Below, piece by piece: positions 19,455-27,523 of a stretch of 64,000 nucleotides of DNA. The stretch's first letter is position 1. Each line of letters opens with the position of its first letter. A model generated the notes under the pieces. That model did no database searches and had not been told where the DNA came from. It worked only from the letters and a program-made list of their open reading frames with translations. This DNA comes from Rhodoblastus sp. (lineage in GTDB: Bacteria > Pseudomonadota > Alphaproteobacteria > Rhizobiales > Beijerinckiaceae): positions 62,001 through 126,000 of the forward strand of contig NZ_JAGRPM010000006.1 in NCBI RefSeq assembly GCF_019449565.1. The letters are read 5' to 3'. Both the position numbers and the translations under genes were made by a program.

Positions 19455-20450
19455 TTGCTCGTGCGCAACCTTATTACCGATGTCGCCGGCCTCAAGGTCG
19501 GCTCCGCCCATGATTCCCTGCTGGCGTCAGGCGTCACGGCGCTCATTTTCGACGCGCCCGCGACCGCGTCCATTGCGATTTCCGGCGGCGCGCCGGGCCT
19601 GCGCGACGCCGCTTTGCTCGAAGCCGACATGACGGTTCAGCAGATCGACGCTCTGGTCCTGTCGGGCGGCTCAGCCTTTGGCCTCGATTCGGTCGGCGGC
19701 GTGCAAGCGGCCTTGCGCGAGAGCGGGCGCGGCTTCGATGTGGCGGGCCAGCTGGTGCCGATCGCCCCCGGGGCCATATTGTTCGACCTCGTCAATGGCG
19801 GCGACAAGAATTTCTGGCGCGAGCCGGCCTATTGGCGGCTCGGCCATATGGCGGCGCAAGCGGCGGCGCTGGATTTCCGGCTCGGCAGCCATGGCGCGGG
19901 CCATGGCGCGACCCTTGTCGACCTCAAAGGCGGACTCGGCTCGGCCAGCGCCCAAACGACGGACGGCTTTTGGGTCGGAGCTTTGGTCGCCGTCAACGCC
20001 GTGGGACAGGCGACCATTGGCGAAACGGGACATTTCTGGGCCGCGCCCTATGAACGCGACGGCGAATTCGGCGGGCTCGGCTGGCCGGCGTCCCCGCCGC
20101 CCGGCGCCCTGGCGTTGAAGATGAAGGGCGCCGCTCCGCAAAACACCAATATCGCCATCGTTGCGACCGACGCCGCCCTCACCAAGGCCCAGGCCAAACG
20201 CGTGGCGGTCATGGCGCAGGACGGATTGGCGCGGGCGCTGCGTCCAGTCCATGCGGCCATGGATGGCGACGTGGTCTTTGCGGCCGCCACGGGGCGCGCC
20301 GAAGGCCCGGTCGACGCCATCGCCTTGACGCAAATCGGGGCCGTCGCCGCCGATTGCCTCGCCCGCGCCGTCGGGCGCGCGGTATTTGAAGCGGAGCCCC
20401 TGCCCTTCGCCAACGCCCTGCCGAGCTGGCGGCAAAAGTTCGGCGCGTGA
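19455..20450 (+). CDS. P1 family (S58, DmpA-like) peptidase
   Basis: A 331-residue member of the DmpA/aminopeptidase P1 family, Ntn-like enzymes that autocleave into two chains. Recognisable blocks are NLITDVAGLKVGSAHD, TALIFDAPATASIAISGGAPGLRDAALLEADMTVQQIDALVLSGGSAFGLDSVGGV, RLGSHGAGHGATLVDLKGGLGSAS and NTNIAIVATDAALTKAQAKRVA, the last being the region that carries the nucleophile in this family. Substrate is unknown (beta-aminopeptidase or D-aminopeptidase activities occur). Start is TTG at 19455 or GTG at 19461; TTG is kept but GTG is nearly as likely. Confidence 0.88.
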   Translation: MLVRNLITDVAGLKVGSAHDSLLASGVTALIFDAPATASIAISGGAPGLRDAALLEADMTVQQIDALVLSGGSAFGLDSVGGVQAALRESGRGFDVAGQLVPIAPGAILFDLVNGGDKNFWREPAYWRLGHMAAQAAALDFRLGSHGAGHGATLVDLKGGLGSASAQTTDGFWVGALVAVNAVGQATIGETGHFWAAPYERDGEFGGLGWPASPPPGALALKMKGAAPQNTNIAIVATDAALTKAQAKRVAVMAQDGLARALRPVHAAMDGDVVFAAATGRAEGPVDAIALTQIGAVAADCLARAVGRAVFEAEPLPFANALPSWRQKFGA

Positions 20451-20506
20451 ACGGATAAGAGACCGCGCCTCTATCGCCGAAAATGCGTTCCTAAAAAAAA
20501 TCGCGC

Positions 20507-20519
20507 ACGATTTAATCGT
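20507..20519. promoter_or_regulatory. Putative OhrR operator O1, upstream of the -35 box
   Basis: ACGATT-T-AATCGT is a perfect 6 bp inverted repeat preceded by TCGCGC. It matches the core of the better site O2 and ends 6 bp upstream of the -35 hexamer. Confidence 0.6.
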
Positions 20520-20525
20520 ACGCTA

Positions 20526-20554
20526 TTGACGCGCTGCGTAGGTTCCCATATAAA
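20526..20554 (+). promoter_or_regulatory. Sigma70-type promoter of the small-protein/ohr operon
   Basis: TTGACG, a 17 bp spacer and TATAAA give a near-consensus promoter. The predicted start site (about 20561) lies within operator O2, so a repressor bound there would block it. Confidence 0.8.
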
Positions 20555-20555
20555 G

Positions 20556-20582
20556 ATCGCACACGATTAAATCGTGAACGAT
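20556..20582. promoter_or_regulatory. Putative OhrR operator O2, on the transcription start
   Basis: A 27 bp dyad: ATCG, CA, then CACGATT-A-AATCGTG, AA, CGAT. The inner 7 bp arms are perfect and the outer ATCG/CGAT also pair. It begins one base after the -10 box, a classic repression site. Related sites occur at 20507, 20902 and 21763. Confidence 0.75.
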
Positions 20583-20598
20583 TAGAAAGGAACGGAAC

Positions 20599-20865
20599 AT
20601 GTTGAACGCCATTATCGAGAACAAATCCTCCAGGATCCGCTCGCTGGCCGCCATTGCGCTCGTCGCCGGGCTGGCCCTGCAGTCGGCGCCTGTTCAGGCC
20701 GCCGCCGTCAACGCCCGCGATTTTCAGGCCTTCGGCTACGACATCCGGCTTCAGAGCGATGAACATGCCGAGTGGCGCAAGCCCAATGGCGCCGAAATCA
20801 TCGGAGGCTTTTACGGCGCCGACGATCAGGTCAACACCCGCACCGGCGAAATCCGCCATCGCTGA
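20599..20865 (+). CDS. Small secreted protein A at the head of the ohr operon
   Basis: An 88-residue protein with a signal peptide (hydrophobic core SLAAIALVAGLALQSAPVQA, cleavage after about residue 36) and a mature chain of about 50 residues containing NARDFQAFGYDI, AEWRKPNGAEI and GGFYGADDQVN, ending in RHR. There are no cysteines. A second copy follows 74 bp downstream with only six substitutions over the shared region from the signal core onward. AAGGAACGGAAC precedes the ATG. The gene is placed directly behind the promoter flanked by OhrR-like operators, so it should be induced by organic peroxide. I do not recognise the family; a periplasmic role is inferred from the signal peptide. 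Confidence 0.78.
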   Translation: MLNAIIENKSSRIRSLAAIALVAGLALQSAPVQAAAVNARDFQAFGYDIRLQSDEHAEWRKPNGAEIIGGFYGADDQVNTRTGEIRHR

Positions 20866-20901
20866 TCGAACGCTCCTTTACGCCTGCGCTCGACCATAAA
20901 C

Positions 20902-20926
20902 ATCGCACACGATTAAATCTCGCACA
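20902..20926. promoter_or_regulatory. Putative OhrR operator O3, between the two small genes
   Basis: ATCGCACACGATTAAATC repeats the left arm and centre of O2 exactly, with a degraded right arm. CATAAA stands one base upstream, as TATAAA does at O2, so this looks like a duplicated promoter/operator that has decayed; no good -35 box is present. Confidence 0.6.
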
Positions 20927-20939
20927 ATAGGAGACCGCT

Positions 20940-21200
20940 ATGACCACCAAGACCACGACCATCCGCAATTCCTTCTCGCTGGCCGCTATCGCGCTCGTCG
21001 CCGGGCTGGCCCTGCAATCGGCGCCCGTTCAGGCCGCCGCCGTCAACGCCCGCGATTTTCAGGCTTTCGGCTATGACATCCACCTTCAGGGCGATGAGCG
21101 CGCCGAGTGGCGCAAGCCCAATGGCGCGGAAATCCTGGGCGGCTTTTACGGCGCCGACGATCAGGTGAACGCGCGCACCGGCGAAGTGCGCCATCGCTGA
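20940..21200 (+). CDS. Small secreted protein B, tandem paralogue of A
   Basis: An 86-residue copy of the protein at 20599-20865. From SLAAIALVAGL to the C-terminal RHR the two differ at only six positions (R/H, S/G, H/R, I/L, T/A, I/V), all in the mature part, while the extreme N-termini differ completely (TTKTTTIRNSF here). The signal peptide and cleavage region are identical. AGGAGA is the ribosome-binding site. ohr follows 63 bp later on the same strand without an intervening terminator. Function unknown; high conservation of the mature chain between copies suggests it is under selection or recently duplicated. Confidence 0.78.
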   Translation: MTTKTTTIRNSFSLAAIALVAGLALQSAPVQAAAVNARDFQAFGYDIHLQGDERAEWRKPNGAEILGGFYGADDQVNARTGEVRHR

Positions 21201-21263
21201 ACCTCATCGCGGCGCCTCGGAGCGCGACGGCGCCGCGAAAACCATACCCAGAAAGGTCAAACA

Positions 21264-21689
21264 ATGTCCGTGAATGTTCTCTACCGCACTTCCGCCCGCG
21301 CCACCGGCGGCCGCGACGGCCACTCCGCCACGCTCGACGGCGCGGTCGACGTCGCGCTCTCGACTCCGAAGGAGCTGGGCGGCGCTGGCGGGGCCGGCGT
21401 CAATCCGGAGCAGCTCTTCGCCACCGGCTATGCCGCCTGCTTCCTCGGCGCCATGAAATTCGTCGCCGCACAGGGCAAGCAGAAGGTCCCCGCCGACGCC
21501 AATGTGACCGCCACCGTCGGCATCGGCCCGCGCTCCGAAGGCGGCTTCGGCCTTGAAATCGGGCTGGAGATCTCCCTGCCCGGCGTCGAGCGCGCCGAAG
21601 CCGAGGCGCTGGTAGAGAAAGCCCATCAGGTCTGCCCCTATTCCAACGCCACCCGCAATAATGTGAATGTTGGCCTGACTGTCGTCTGA
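21264..21689 (+). CDS. ohr: Organic hydroperoxide resistance protein Ohr
   Basis: A 141-residue Ohr, a thiol peroxidase that reduces fatty-acid and other organic hydroperoxides with lipoylated proteins as electron donors. The two reactive cysteines are in [13 protein letters not shown] (C59) and [11 protein letters not shown] (C124), and the N-terminal [15 protein letters not shown] carries the conserved arginine. AGAAAGG precedes the ATG. No separate promoter or operator is seen in the 63 bp before it, so it is most likely expressed with the two secreted small proteins. A strong terminator follows. Confidence 0.96.
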   Translation: MSVNVLYRTSARATGGRDGHSATLDGAVDVALSTPKELGGAGGAGVNPEQLFATGYAACFLGAMKFVAAQGKQKVPADANVTATVGIGPRSEGGFGLEIGLEISLPGVERAEAEALVEKAHQVCPYSNATRNNVNVGLTVV

Positions 21690-21696
21690 CGCCCAG

Positions 21697-21726
21697 GACC
21701 GCGGCGTTCCCTGCGCCGCGGTCTTT
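21697..21726 (+). terminator. Rho-independent terminator of the ohr operon
   Basis: Perfect 10 bp stem GACCGCGGCG / CGCCGCGGTC with a 7-nt loop, then TTT, 7 bp after the ohr stop. It separates ohr from ohrR. Confidence 0.85.
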
Positions 21727-21762
21727 CAGGAACTTGCGCGATCGAATGACGTTGGGATCAAG

Positions 21763-21773
21763 TCGCACACGAT
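21763..21773. promoter_or_regulatory. Putative OhrR half-operator O4 before ohrR
   Basis: TCGCACACGAT is identical to the left arm of O2 and O3 and is followed by ATAGAAT in place of the right arm. It ends 13 bp before the ohrR ATG and may allow autoregulation. Confidence 0.55.
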
Positions 21774-21786
21774 ATAGAATGCAGCC

Positions 21787-22275
21787 ATGAGCAACACTGT
21801 CGCCGATTCCCCTCTCGCGGATCCCAAGGACAGCGGAACGGATATCGATCCGCTGGCGGGCATGCTTTGCTTCTCGGTCTACACGGCCGGGTTGGCGTTC
21901 AATCGCGCCTACAAGCCCAAGCTCGACGCTTTGGGAATCACCTATCTGCAATATATGGCGCTGCTGCTGCTACGCCATCGCAGCGCGCAATCGATCAAGG
22001 AACTGGGCGAGCGCCTGTCGCTGGACTCAAACACGCTGACGCCGCTTATCAAGCGTCTCGAAGCCGCCGGGTTCGTCAAGCGCCGGCGCGACAGCGAGGA
22101 CGAGCGCATCGTACGCGTCGATTTAACCCCGGCGGGCGAAAAAGTCGTCGAGGAAGCGATCTGCGTGTCGAAAGAGCTGGGCGGAAAGCTCAAAATCACG
22201 CCCGAACACTTCAAAGCTTTGCAGAACCTCATGGAACAGCTTGGCCATCCGATCGAGCCTCCGCGCAATTTGTAA
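21787..22275 (+). CDS. ohrR: MarR-family organic peroxide sensor OhrR
   Basis: A 162-residue MarR-family repressor. GMLCFSVYTAGLAFNRAYKPKLDALGITYLQYMALLLL carries the peroxide-sensing cysteine (C28) in the position conserved in OhrR, with the two tyrosines that support it. The winged helix is SIKELGERLSLDSNTLTPLIKRLEAAGFVKRRRDSEDERIVRVDLT. No second C-terminal cysteine is present, which suggests a one-cysteine (mixed disulfide or overoxidation) sensing mode. Oxidation should release the operators at 20.5-20.9 kb and derepress the secreted small proteins and ohr. Confidence 0.93.
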   Translation: MSNTVADSPLADPKDSGTDIDPLAGMLCFSVYTAGLAFNRAYKPKLDALGITYLQYMALLLLRHRSAQSIKELGERLSLDSNTLTPLIKRLEAAGFVKRRRDSEDERIVRVDLTPAGEKVVEEAICVSKELGGKLKITPEHFKALQNLMEQLGHPIEPPRNL

Positions 22276-22380
22276 GCGCGGGCGCCCGATCGCTGCGCGC
22301 GTGGTGACGGTTGAGTTCGGGCGAAAAGCGGCTTAACTCAAGATTGGACCACGCAAGGCTCAAGGCCAGAAAGCCGATTC

Positions 22381-23415
22381 ATGATTCAAGATCGCGCGGC
22401 GACCGCTTCGCTTCTGCTCGCCGCAATGGTGATCCTTCTCGCGGCGGCCTTTTTCGCCCGGCCCATTCTCGCCCCCGTGACCTTCGCGGTTTTCATCGTC
22501 GCGGTGGTCTGGCCGATCCAGGGCGTCATGCAGCGGAGGGTTCCGAAACTGTTGGCGATGGTCGTCACCCTGCTTTCGACCCTCGCGGCGATTTCGATTC
22601 TCGGCTATCTCGTGGTCTGGGCTTTCAGCCATGTCGCGCAATGGCTGCTCAACAATACCGCGCGCTTCCAGGCGCTTTACGGTCAGGCCGTCGCATGGCT
22701 CGAAGCGCATGGCCTCGCCGTGCAGCCGCTGATGGCGACCAGTTTCAGCCCGGCCTGGATCACCGGCGCGGTGCGCGAGATCGGCGGACAGGGCTATGGC
22801 CTGCTGTCCTTCGTCGTGATCGCCTTCGCCTTCACGGTGCTGGGCCTGCTGGAGGTCGATCTCGCCCACCACAACATCCAGCGCCTTGAAAACGCGCGGC
22901 TGCGCGAATCCCTACTGACCCCGGCCAAGGAAATATCCGCCAAATTCCAGAAATACATGCTGGTCCGCAGCACGATGAGCGCGTTGACCGGCGCCGTCGT
23001 CTGGGTTTTCGCTCTGACCGCAGGCATCGAACTGGCCACGGCCTGGGGCGTGATCGCCTTCGTCTTGAACTATATTCCCTTCATCGGGCCTCTGGTGGCG
23101 ACCGTGTTCCCTTCGCTGTTCGCCCTGGCGCAATTCGAATCTTGGAATCTTGCGCTGATCGTTTTCGGCTGCCTGAACGCGATCCAGTTCTTCATCGGCA
23201 GCTATCTCGAACCGCGCATCGCGGGCGCCCGGCTTTCGCTTTCGCCCTTCATGGTTCTGTTCGCGGTGTTTTTTTGGAGCTTTCTGTGGGGCATCGCCGG
23301 GGCGTTCATTGGCGTGCCGATCCTGATCGCGGTTCTCACCATTTGCGGTGAACATGAGCCATCGAAATGGATCGCCATCCTTTTGTCGGGCGGCGATCGA
23401 AACAAGCCGGCCTGA
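22381..23415 (+). CDS. AI-2E family (PerM/TqsA-type) membrane permease
   Basis: A 344-residue polytopic protein with about seven or eight hydrophobic segments. The sequence FARPILAPVTFAVFIVAVVWPIQ, the long amphipathic central region, LNYIPFIGPLVATVFPSLFAL and SYLEPRIAGARLSLSPFMVLFAVFFWSFLWGIAGAFIGVPILIAV are the conserved blocks of the AI-2E transporter family. Members export AI-2, act as Na+/H+ antiporters or have unknown cargo; the substrate cannot be predicted. The gene converges on the metallophosphoesterase with a 7 bp gap. Confidence 0.88.
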   Translation: MIQDRAATASLLLAAMVILLAAAFFARPILAPVTFAVFIVAVVWPIQGVMQRRVPKLLAMVVTLLSTLAAISILGYLVVWAFSHVAQWLLNNTARFQALYGQAVAWLEAHGLAVQPLMATSFSPAWITGAVREIGGQGYGLLSFVVIAFAFTVLGLLEVDLAHHNIQRLENARLRESLLTPAKEISAKFQKYMLVRSTMSALTGAVVWVFALTAGIELATAWGVIAFVLNYIPFIGPLVATVFPSLFALAQFESWNLALIVFGCLNAIQFFIGSYLEPRIAGARLSLSPFMVLFAVFFWSFLWGIAGAFIGVPILIAVLTICGEHEPSKWIAILLSGGDRNKPA

Positions 23416-23422
23416 CGCCGCA

Positions 23423-25165
23423 TCAGGCTTGCACCTTCGGCAGCCCGTCGAGGATGATCTTTTTGGGCTGCAACAGCTTGAGCCGCCGGTCCGCCCCAAC
23501 AGTCAGGCGATGCACATAGAAGCAGGTTTCGTCCTGGTCCCGGGCGTCCATCACCGGCGACGGCGCCGATACGAGCCTTAGCCCGGCGCATTCTCCGACC
23601 CAATCGATGTGGCGATGGCCATGCATCGCCACGACGCGGCCCGCGAGCGGCCGCAAGCGCCGGACGAACCAGTTGCCATTGACGAGCGCGGTCCCGATAC
23701 GCTCGGAAAGCGCCTTGGCGGGGCGCGGATATTCGACGAGATGGTGATGGAGCGCGAGGACCCAATAGGCCTTCGGATAAAGGGCCATGGCCTTTTCCAA
23801 CGCGCGGACCTGCTCCATCGAGACCATGCCCAGCGCATTCGTGAAGGAAAAATGCGTGTCGGCGCTGGAATTGAGCAGAATCATCCCGAGGCCATCCTCC
23901 CGGTCCGGCGGCAGCACCAGCGGAAAGGCCCTGGCCCATAGATCGGACAGGTCCTGCGAGAGCCACGGCTTTCCCGAATCGACGAATCTGGTCATCAGAT
24001 TCGCGAAGGGCGCCAAAGCCGTTGCGAGACTGCCGCCCATTCGCCCACTCGCCACATCCACGACCCGGACGCGCTCGCCTTGCAGCGCGGCCATCGCGGA
24101 CAGGACGCGCAATTTACGCAATTTCTTCGACGGGCTCGTTGGCAGGTCCAGTCGCGCGGGATTGGCGCGATCGACAATGTTCAGATCGTGATTGCCCGGC
24201 GCCATCACGATCAGGTCCGCGATGGCGGGATGGCGCGCGACAATGTCGAGAAACTCGGCCCATTCCGTGGAAAGACCGGCGTCGGTCACATCGCCGGTGA
24301 TCAGAATCGCGTGCAGAGGATCGGCCGCGTGAATGGCCTCAAGCCGGACGAAAGCCTGATCCAGCCGCTCATTGCCGCGCGGCCCCGAGCGGCCGCTTTC
24401 GATACGAAAGCCGTAATTCTCCCCGACGACATGGATATCGGACAAATGCGCGATGCGCCAAATGGCGTCATCGCCCGGCGTTTCGTCGAAACGTTCCAGA
24501 TCGTGCGGCTGGTCCATCGTCGCGTCGGCGATCGCCCAGGCCAGCGCCGCCACGGCGACATAGGCGCTCACCAGCACGGTGCTGTTGGCCAGAGCGGCGC
24601 GCGCCAGCCGCCAGGGGGCGTGGAGGATGGCGATATCGCTGACGATGAGCGTGGAAGGCCACGCCGCGGCCAGCACCCAGAGCGAGATCGCGCAGATCAC
24701 GAGGCCCGACGCCAGGGCGGCGGCGGCGCGCAGTTTGGCAAGATGGGCGCTATCGGGCGCAATGCGTCGTTCGAACAGCTGGCGCATCGCTTCGCGGCCG
24801 GCCGCGTAAATGGGCTGGACGGCGAGCGCGTTCAGCGCCCAGAAATTGCTCTCGGCCAAGCGGAACAGGCGGCGGGAGCTTAACAGGGCGACGGCGAGCA
24901 GCAAAGCGAGAACCGCCGCCGACCACAGCCCCGCCTGAAAGACCTCGACCCTGTCGAAAAAGGCGCTGAGCCAGATCGAGGCGACGACCGGGGCCATCCC
25001 GAGCAGCAGGCCGGGGAGCAGGATCAGCAACACCCAGGTCACGGCCAGTTTCGGCAGGCTGATCTCCGTCAGCAGCGTGCCGGCCAGCGACAGCAACGAA
25101 CGGCTCTTGGTGCTGGACGCGTCATTTTCAATGTCGCCAAGGCGAGGATCTATGATGGGCTTCAA
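23423..25165 (-). CDS. Membrane-anchored metallophosphoesterase
   Basis: A 580-residue protein. The N-terminal 220 residues contain about four hydrophobic segments; the C-terminal part is a calcineurin-like phosphoesterase with all metal motifs: IAHLSDIHV (DxH), ILITGDVTDAG (GDxxD), MAPGNHDLN (GNHD), LALHHHLVEY and AMHGHRHIDW (GHxH). Substrate is unknown; nucleotides, lipids or phosphoproteins are possible. The start is TTG with GGAGG six bases upstream. It is divergent from the metal-efflux gene set across 163 bp. Confidence 0.85.
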   Translation of the reverse strand: MKPIIDPRLGDIENDASSTKSRSLLSLAGTLLTEISLPKLAVTWVLLILLPGLLLGMAPVVASIWLSAFFDRVEVFQAGLWSAAVLALLLAVALLSSRRLFRLAESNFWALNALAVQPIYAAGREAMRQLFERRIAPDSAHLAKLRAAAALASGLVICAISLWVLAAAWPSTLIVSDIAILHAPWRLARAALANSTVLVSAYVAVAALAWAIADATMDQPHDLERFDETPGDDAIWRIAHLSDIHVVGENYGFRIESGRSGPRGNERLDQAFVRLEAIHAADPLHAILITGDVTDAGLSTEWAEFLDIVARHPAIADLIVMAPGNHDLNIVDRANPARLDLPTSPSKKLRKLRVLSAMAALQGERVRVVDVASGRMGGSLATALAPFANLMTRFVDSGKPWLSQDLSDLWARAFPLVLPPDREDGLGMILLNSSADTHFSFTNALGMVSMEQVRALEKAMALYPKAYWVLALHHHLVEYPRPAKALSERIGTALVNGNWFVRRLRPLAGRVVAMHGHRHIDWVGECAGLRLVSAPSPVMDARDQDETCFYVHRLTVGADRRLKLLQPKKIILDGLPKVQA

Positions 25166-25328
25166 AAGCCGCCTCCGAAATGCGCCCGAGAGCGCGGTGT
25201 GCGACCATAGCCCGCGGCCAAGCTGGCCGCCAGAGCGACGGTCGGGAGCCGCCGTTAACGCTGCTCATTGTCGCGATGGAATTTGCGCGCCTCTCATGCT
25301 ACGAGAGGACTGCGAACGGAGTTCAACC

Positions 25329-25826
25329 TTGTCCAGGCGGATGGGACTTTTGACGACATGGCTGATTGCGGCGTTTTTCGCCGCCGTGCTGTCGTTCGCG
25401 CCGAATTCCGCTTTCGCCCATGAAGGACACGCCCATCACGGCGCGGCCGCCGCCCCTCAAGGCGCGACAGCTGCCGGCGGCCATGACGCCGTTCGCATCG
25501 CCTCCGCCAGCGCAAGTCCTTCGCCGCTTGCAGCAAGTTCTGCGGCGCTGGCGCAGTCCCCGACCGTAAGGCTCGAAAAGGCCTTTGTCTCGGTGAAGCC
25601 CTCGGCTGTGACCGCGGTCATGACGGGCGAAGTCCCCTCGTCCTGCAACGGCAAATGTTGCAACTTGGGCTGCGGCGCCGGATGTTGCGCGGCGGTCTTC
25701 ACCATCGCCGAGAGCCTGAACCCGCGCCCTGTGCAGGCTTCGTCAAAGCTTCGGCCGCCGAGCGATCTCGCAGTCGCGGGCAATCGCCCCTCCTCCTTGC
25801 TCGAACCACCGGCCGCCTTCGCCTGA
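25329..25826 (+). CDS. Periplasmic Cys/His-rich protein preceding the metal RND efflux genes
   Basis: A 165-residue exported protein (signal ending NSAFA). The mature N-terminus begins HEGHAHHG, and a central segment SCNGKCCNLGCGAGCCAAVF has six cysteines in 14 residues, framed by the conserved-looking VMTGEVPSS. Low-complexity Ala/Ser linkers separate the two. The His motif is shared with the adaptor protein encoded next (HEGHDH), and both proteins begin their mature chain at the same place, so a periplasmic metal-binding or sensing role in the efflux system is a reasonable inference. The TTG start with GGAG is preferred; ATG 25341 is the alternative. Not recognised as a named family. Confidence 0.7.
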   Translation: MSRRMGLLTTWLIAAFFAAVLSFAPNSAFAHEGHAHHGAAAAPQGATAAGGHDAVRIASASASPSPLAASSAALAQSPTVRLEKAFVSVKPSAVTAVMTGEVPSSCNGKCCNLGCGAGCCAAVFTIAESLNPRPVQASSKLRPPSDLAVAGNRPSSLLEPPAAFA

Positions 25827-25896
25827 ACGCTCGCCACCGGCGCCGCTCCCTTGACGGGAGAGGCCCGCCGCCGCTGTTCCGGTCGAAGGCTTTCCC

Positions 25897-27519
25897 ATGT
25901 CCATCAAAATCGCCGCCCGCGTCGCGGCCCTGATTTGCGTCTTTCTTGGCGCGTCGCCTCTGTTCGCCCATGAGGGGCATGATCACGCCGCGCCGCCGCC
26001 AGCCATCGCCAAGCTCGCGCCCCGCGCCGAAGCCCAGTCGCCGGCTTTCGAACTAGTCGCCGTTCCAAAAAACGGCCAGCTCGACATCTGGCTGGATCGT
26101 TTCGCCACCAATGAGCCGGTCGTGGGCGCGTCGATTTCCATCGAGACGCCGGACGGACCGGTCGAGGCAAAGGCGGAGAGCGGCGTCTATCGCGCGCCAG
26201 CGCCCTGGGCCGCGAAGCCGGGACGCCATGACCTGATCTTCACCGTTTCGGCGGGATCGGACATCGACGTCCTGACCGCCAGCCTGACCGTGCCGCCGCC
26301 TCCCCTGACGGGCGCCGTCTCGCGTAATCCGGACAAGGCGTGGCCCTTTGTCGCGGGTCTTGCGTTGCTGATCGGCGCCGCCATTCCTATTCTCCTGCGC
26401 AACCGGCGGCTGCTCTGGGCGCCGGCGCTCGCCGCCTGTGTCGTCGCCCTTTACGGCGTCGCGTCACTCTTCGCGCGTGGCGGACCAGGCGACTCGCCCG
26501 CGCCGTCGCCAGTCACCATGGACCGGCCCGGCGTGGCCGATGATGGCTCGATCTTCGCCCCCAAGGCCAGCCAGCGCATTCTGGCGGTTCGCACGCGCCT
26601 CGGCGAGAACGTCCCCCACGCCCTGTCCGTGGAGCTGCCGGGGCGGATCATCCCCGATCCCAACGCCAGCGGACTGGTCCAGACGGCGACCGCCGGCCGC
26701 TTGTCGCCGCCGCCGGGCGGCTTTCCGCGTCTGGGGGCGAAGGTGCGCAAGGGCGACGTGCTCGCTTATTCCACGGTTCCCTTCCTCGCCATCGATCAGT
26801 CAACCCTGCACCAGACGGCCGGCGACCTCGATCAGCAGATCGCCATCGCCGAGCGGCGGGTCGCCCGATATGAAATCCTGATCAAGACCCAGTCCGTGGC
26901 GCAGGCGACTCTGGACGAGGCCCGCCTTGCGCTGCAGGGCATGCGCGAGCGCCGCGCCGATGTCGAAAAGGTCAAGCGCGAGCCGGAGCCGCTGGTCGCG
27001 CCGGTCGATGGCGTCATCGCCTCGGCCAACGCCATGGCGGGCCAGATCGCGGACGCCAATGCGGTCATTTTCCAGATCGTCGATCCGCAGCGCCTGTGGG
27101 TCGAAGCCCTGGCTTTCGATCCCAAGACCTATGCCGGCAAGGGCATGGCGAAGACCGCCGACGGCAAGGGTTTCGCGCTGGATTTCATCGGCGCGGGCCT
27201 TGCCGACCGCAATCAGGCGACGCCGGTCGATTTCGCCTTGCGCGCCGAAGGCGCCGACGCTTTGCGCCTCGGCCAGTTCGTCACGGTTTCGGCGCAGGTG
27301 GAGGAGGAAAAGACCGGGCTTGCCGTGCCGCGCTCCAGCGTCGTGCGGCGCGGCGACGGCCAATCCGTGGTGTTCGAACATATCCGCGCGGAGGTTTTCG
27401 CCGCCCGCGACGTGCGCGTCGAACCGCTCGACAGCGAAAATGTTCTGGTCGTCGCCGGTATCGAGCCGGGCAAGAGGATCGTCGTCCAGGGCGCGCAGCT
27501 GCTCGATCAGGTCAGGTGA
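25897..27519 (+). CDS. CzcB/CusB-like RND efflux periplasmic adaptor
   Basis: A 540-residue membrane fusion protein with extra N-terminal parts. After the signal peptide (ending PLFA), the mature chain begins HEGHDH and an Ig-like domain (residues about 45-135: [29 protein letters not shown]), then a transmembrane pair (about 148-192). The adaptor core follows, with a barrel-sandwich hybrid ([31 protein letters not shown]), a coiled-coil hairpin (residues about 300-360) and beta-barrel domains ([20 protein letters not shown]). It links the inner-membrane pump to an outer-membrane channel. The Ig-like plus transmembrane insertion is unlike classical CzcB, which has one N-terminal anchor. The stop is 4 bp before the pump gene. 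Confidence 0.88.
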   Translation: MSIKIAARVAALICVFLGASPLFAHEGHDHAAPPPAIAKLAPRAEAQSPAFELVAVPKNGQLDIWLDRFATNEPVVGASISIETPDGPVEAKAESGVYRAPAPWAAKPGRHDLIFTVSAGSDIDVLTASLTVPPPPLTGAVSRNPDKAWPFVAGLALLIGAAIPILLRNRRLLWAPALAACVVALYGVASLFARGGPGDSPAPSPVTMDRPGVADDGSIFAPKASQRILAVRTRLGENVPHALSVELPGRIIPDPNASGLVQTATAGRLSPPPGGFPRLGAKVRKGDVLAYSTVPFLAIDQSTLHQTAGDLDQQIAIAERRVARYEILIKTQSVAQATLDEARLALQGMRERRADVEKVKREPEPLVAPVDGVIASANAMAGQIADANAVIFQIVDPQRLWVEALAFDPKTYAGKGMAKTADGKGFALDFIGAGLADRNQATPVDFALRAEGADALRLGQFVTVSAQVEEEKTGLAVPRSSVVRRGDGQSVVFEHIRAEVFAARDVRVEPLDSENVLVVAGIEPGKRIVVQGAQLLDQVR

Positions 27520-27523
27520 GGCC

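Noticed and set aside
26927..27523. N-terminal extension of the RND pump frame by about 199 codons
   Set aside because: It overlaps the adaptor gene in another frame; RND homology and the first membrane helix begin at the ATG at 27524.
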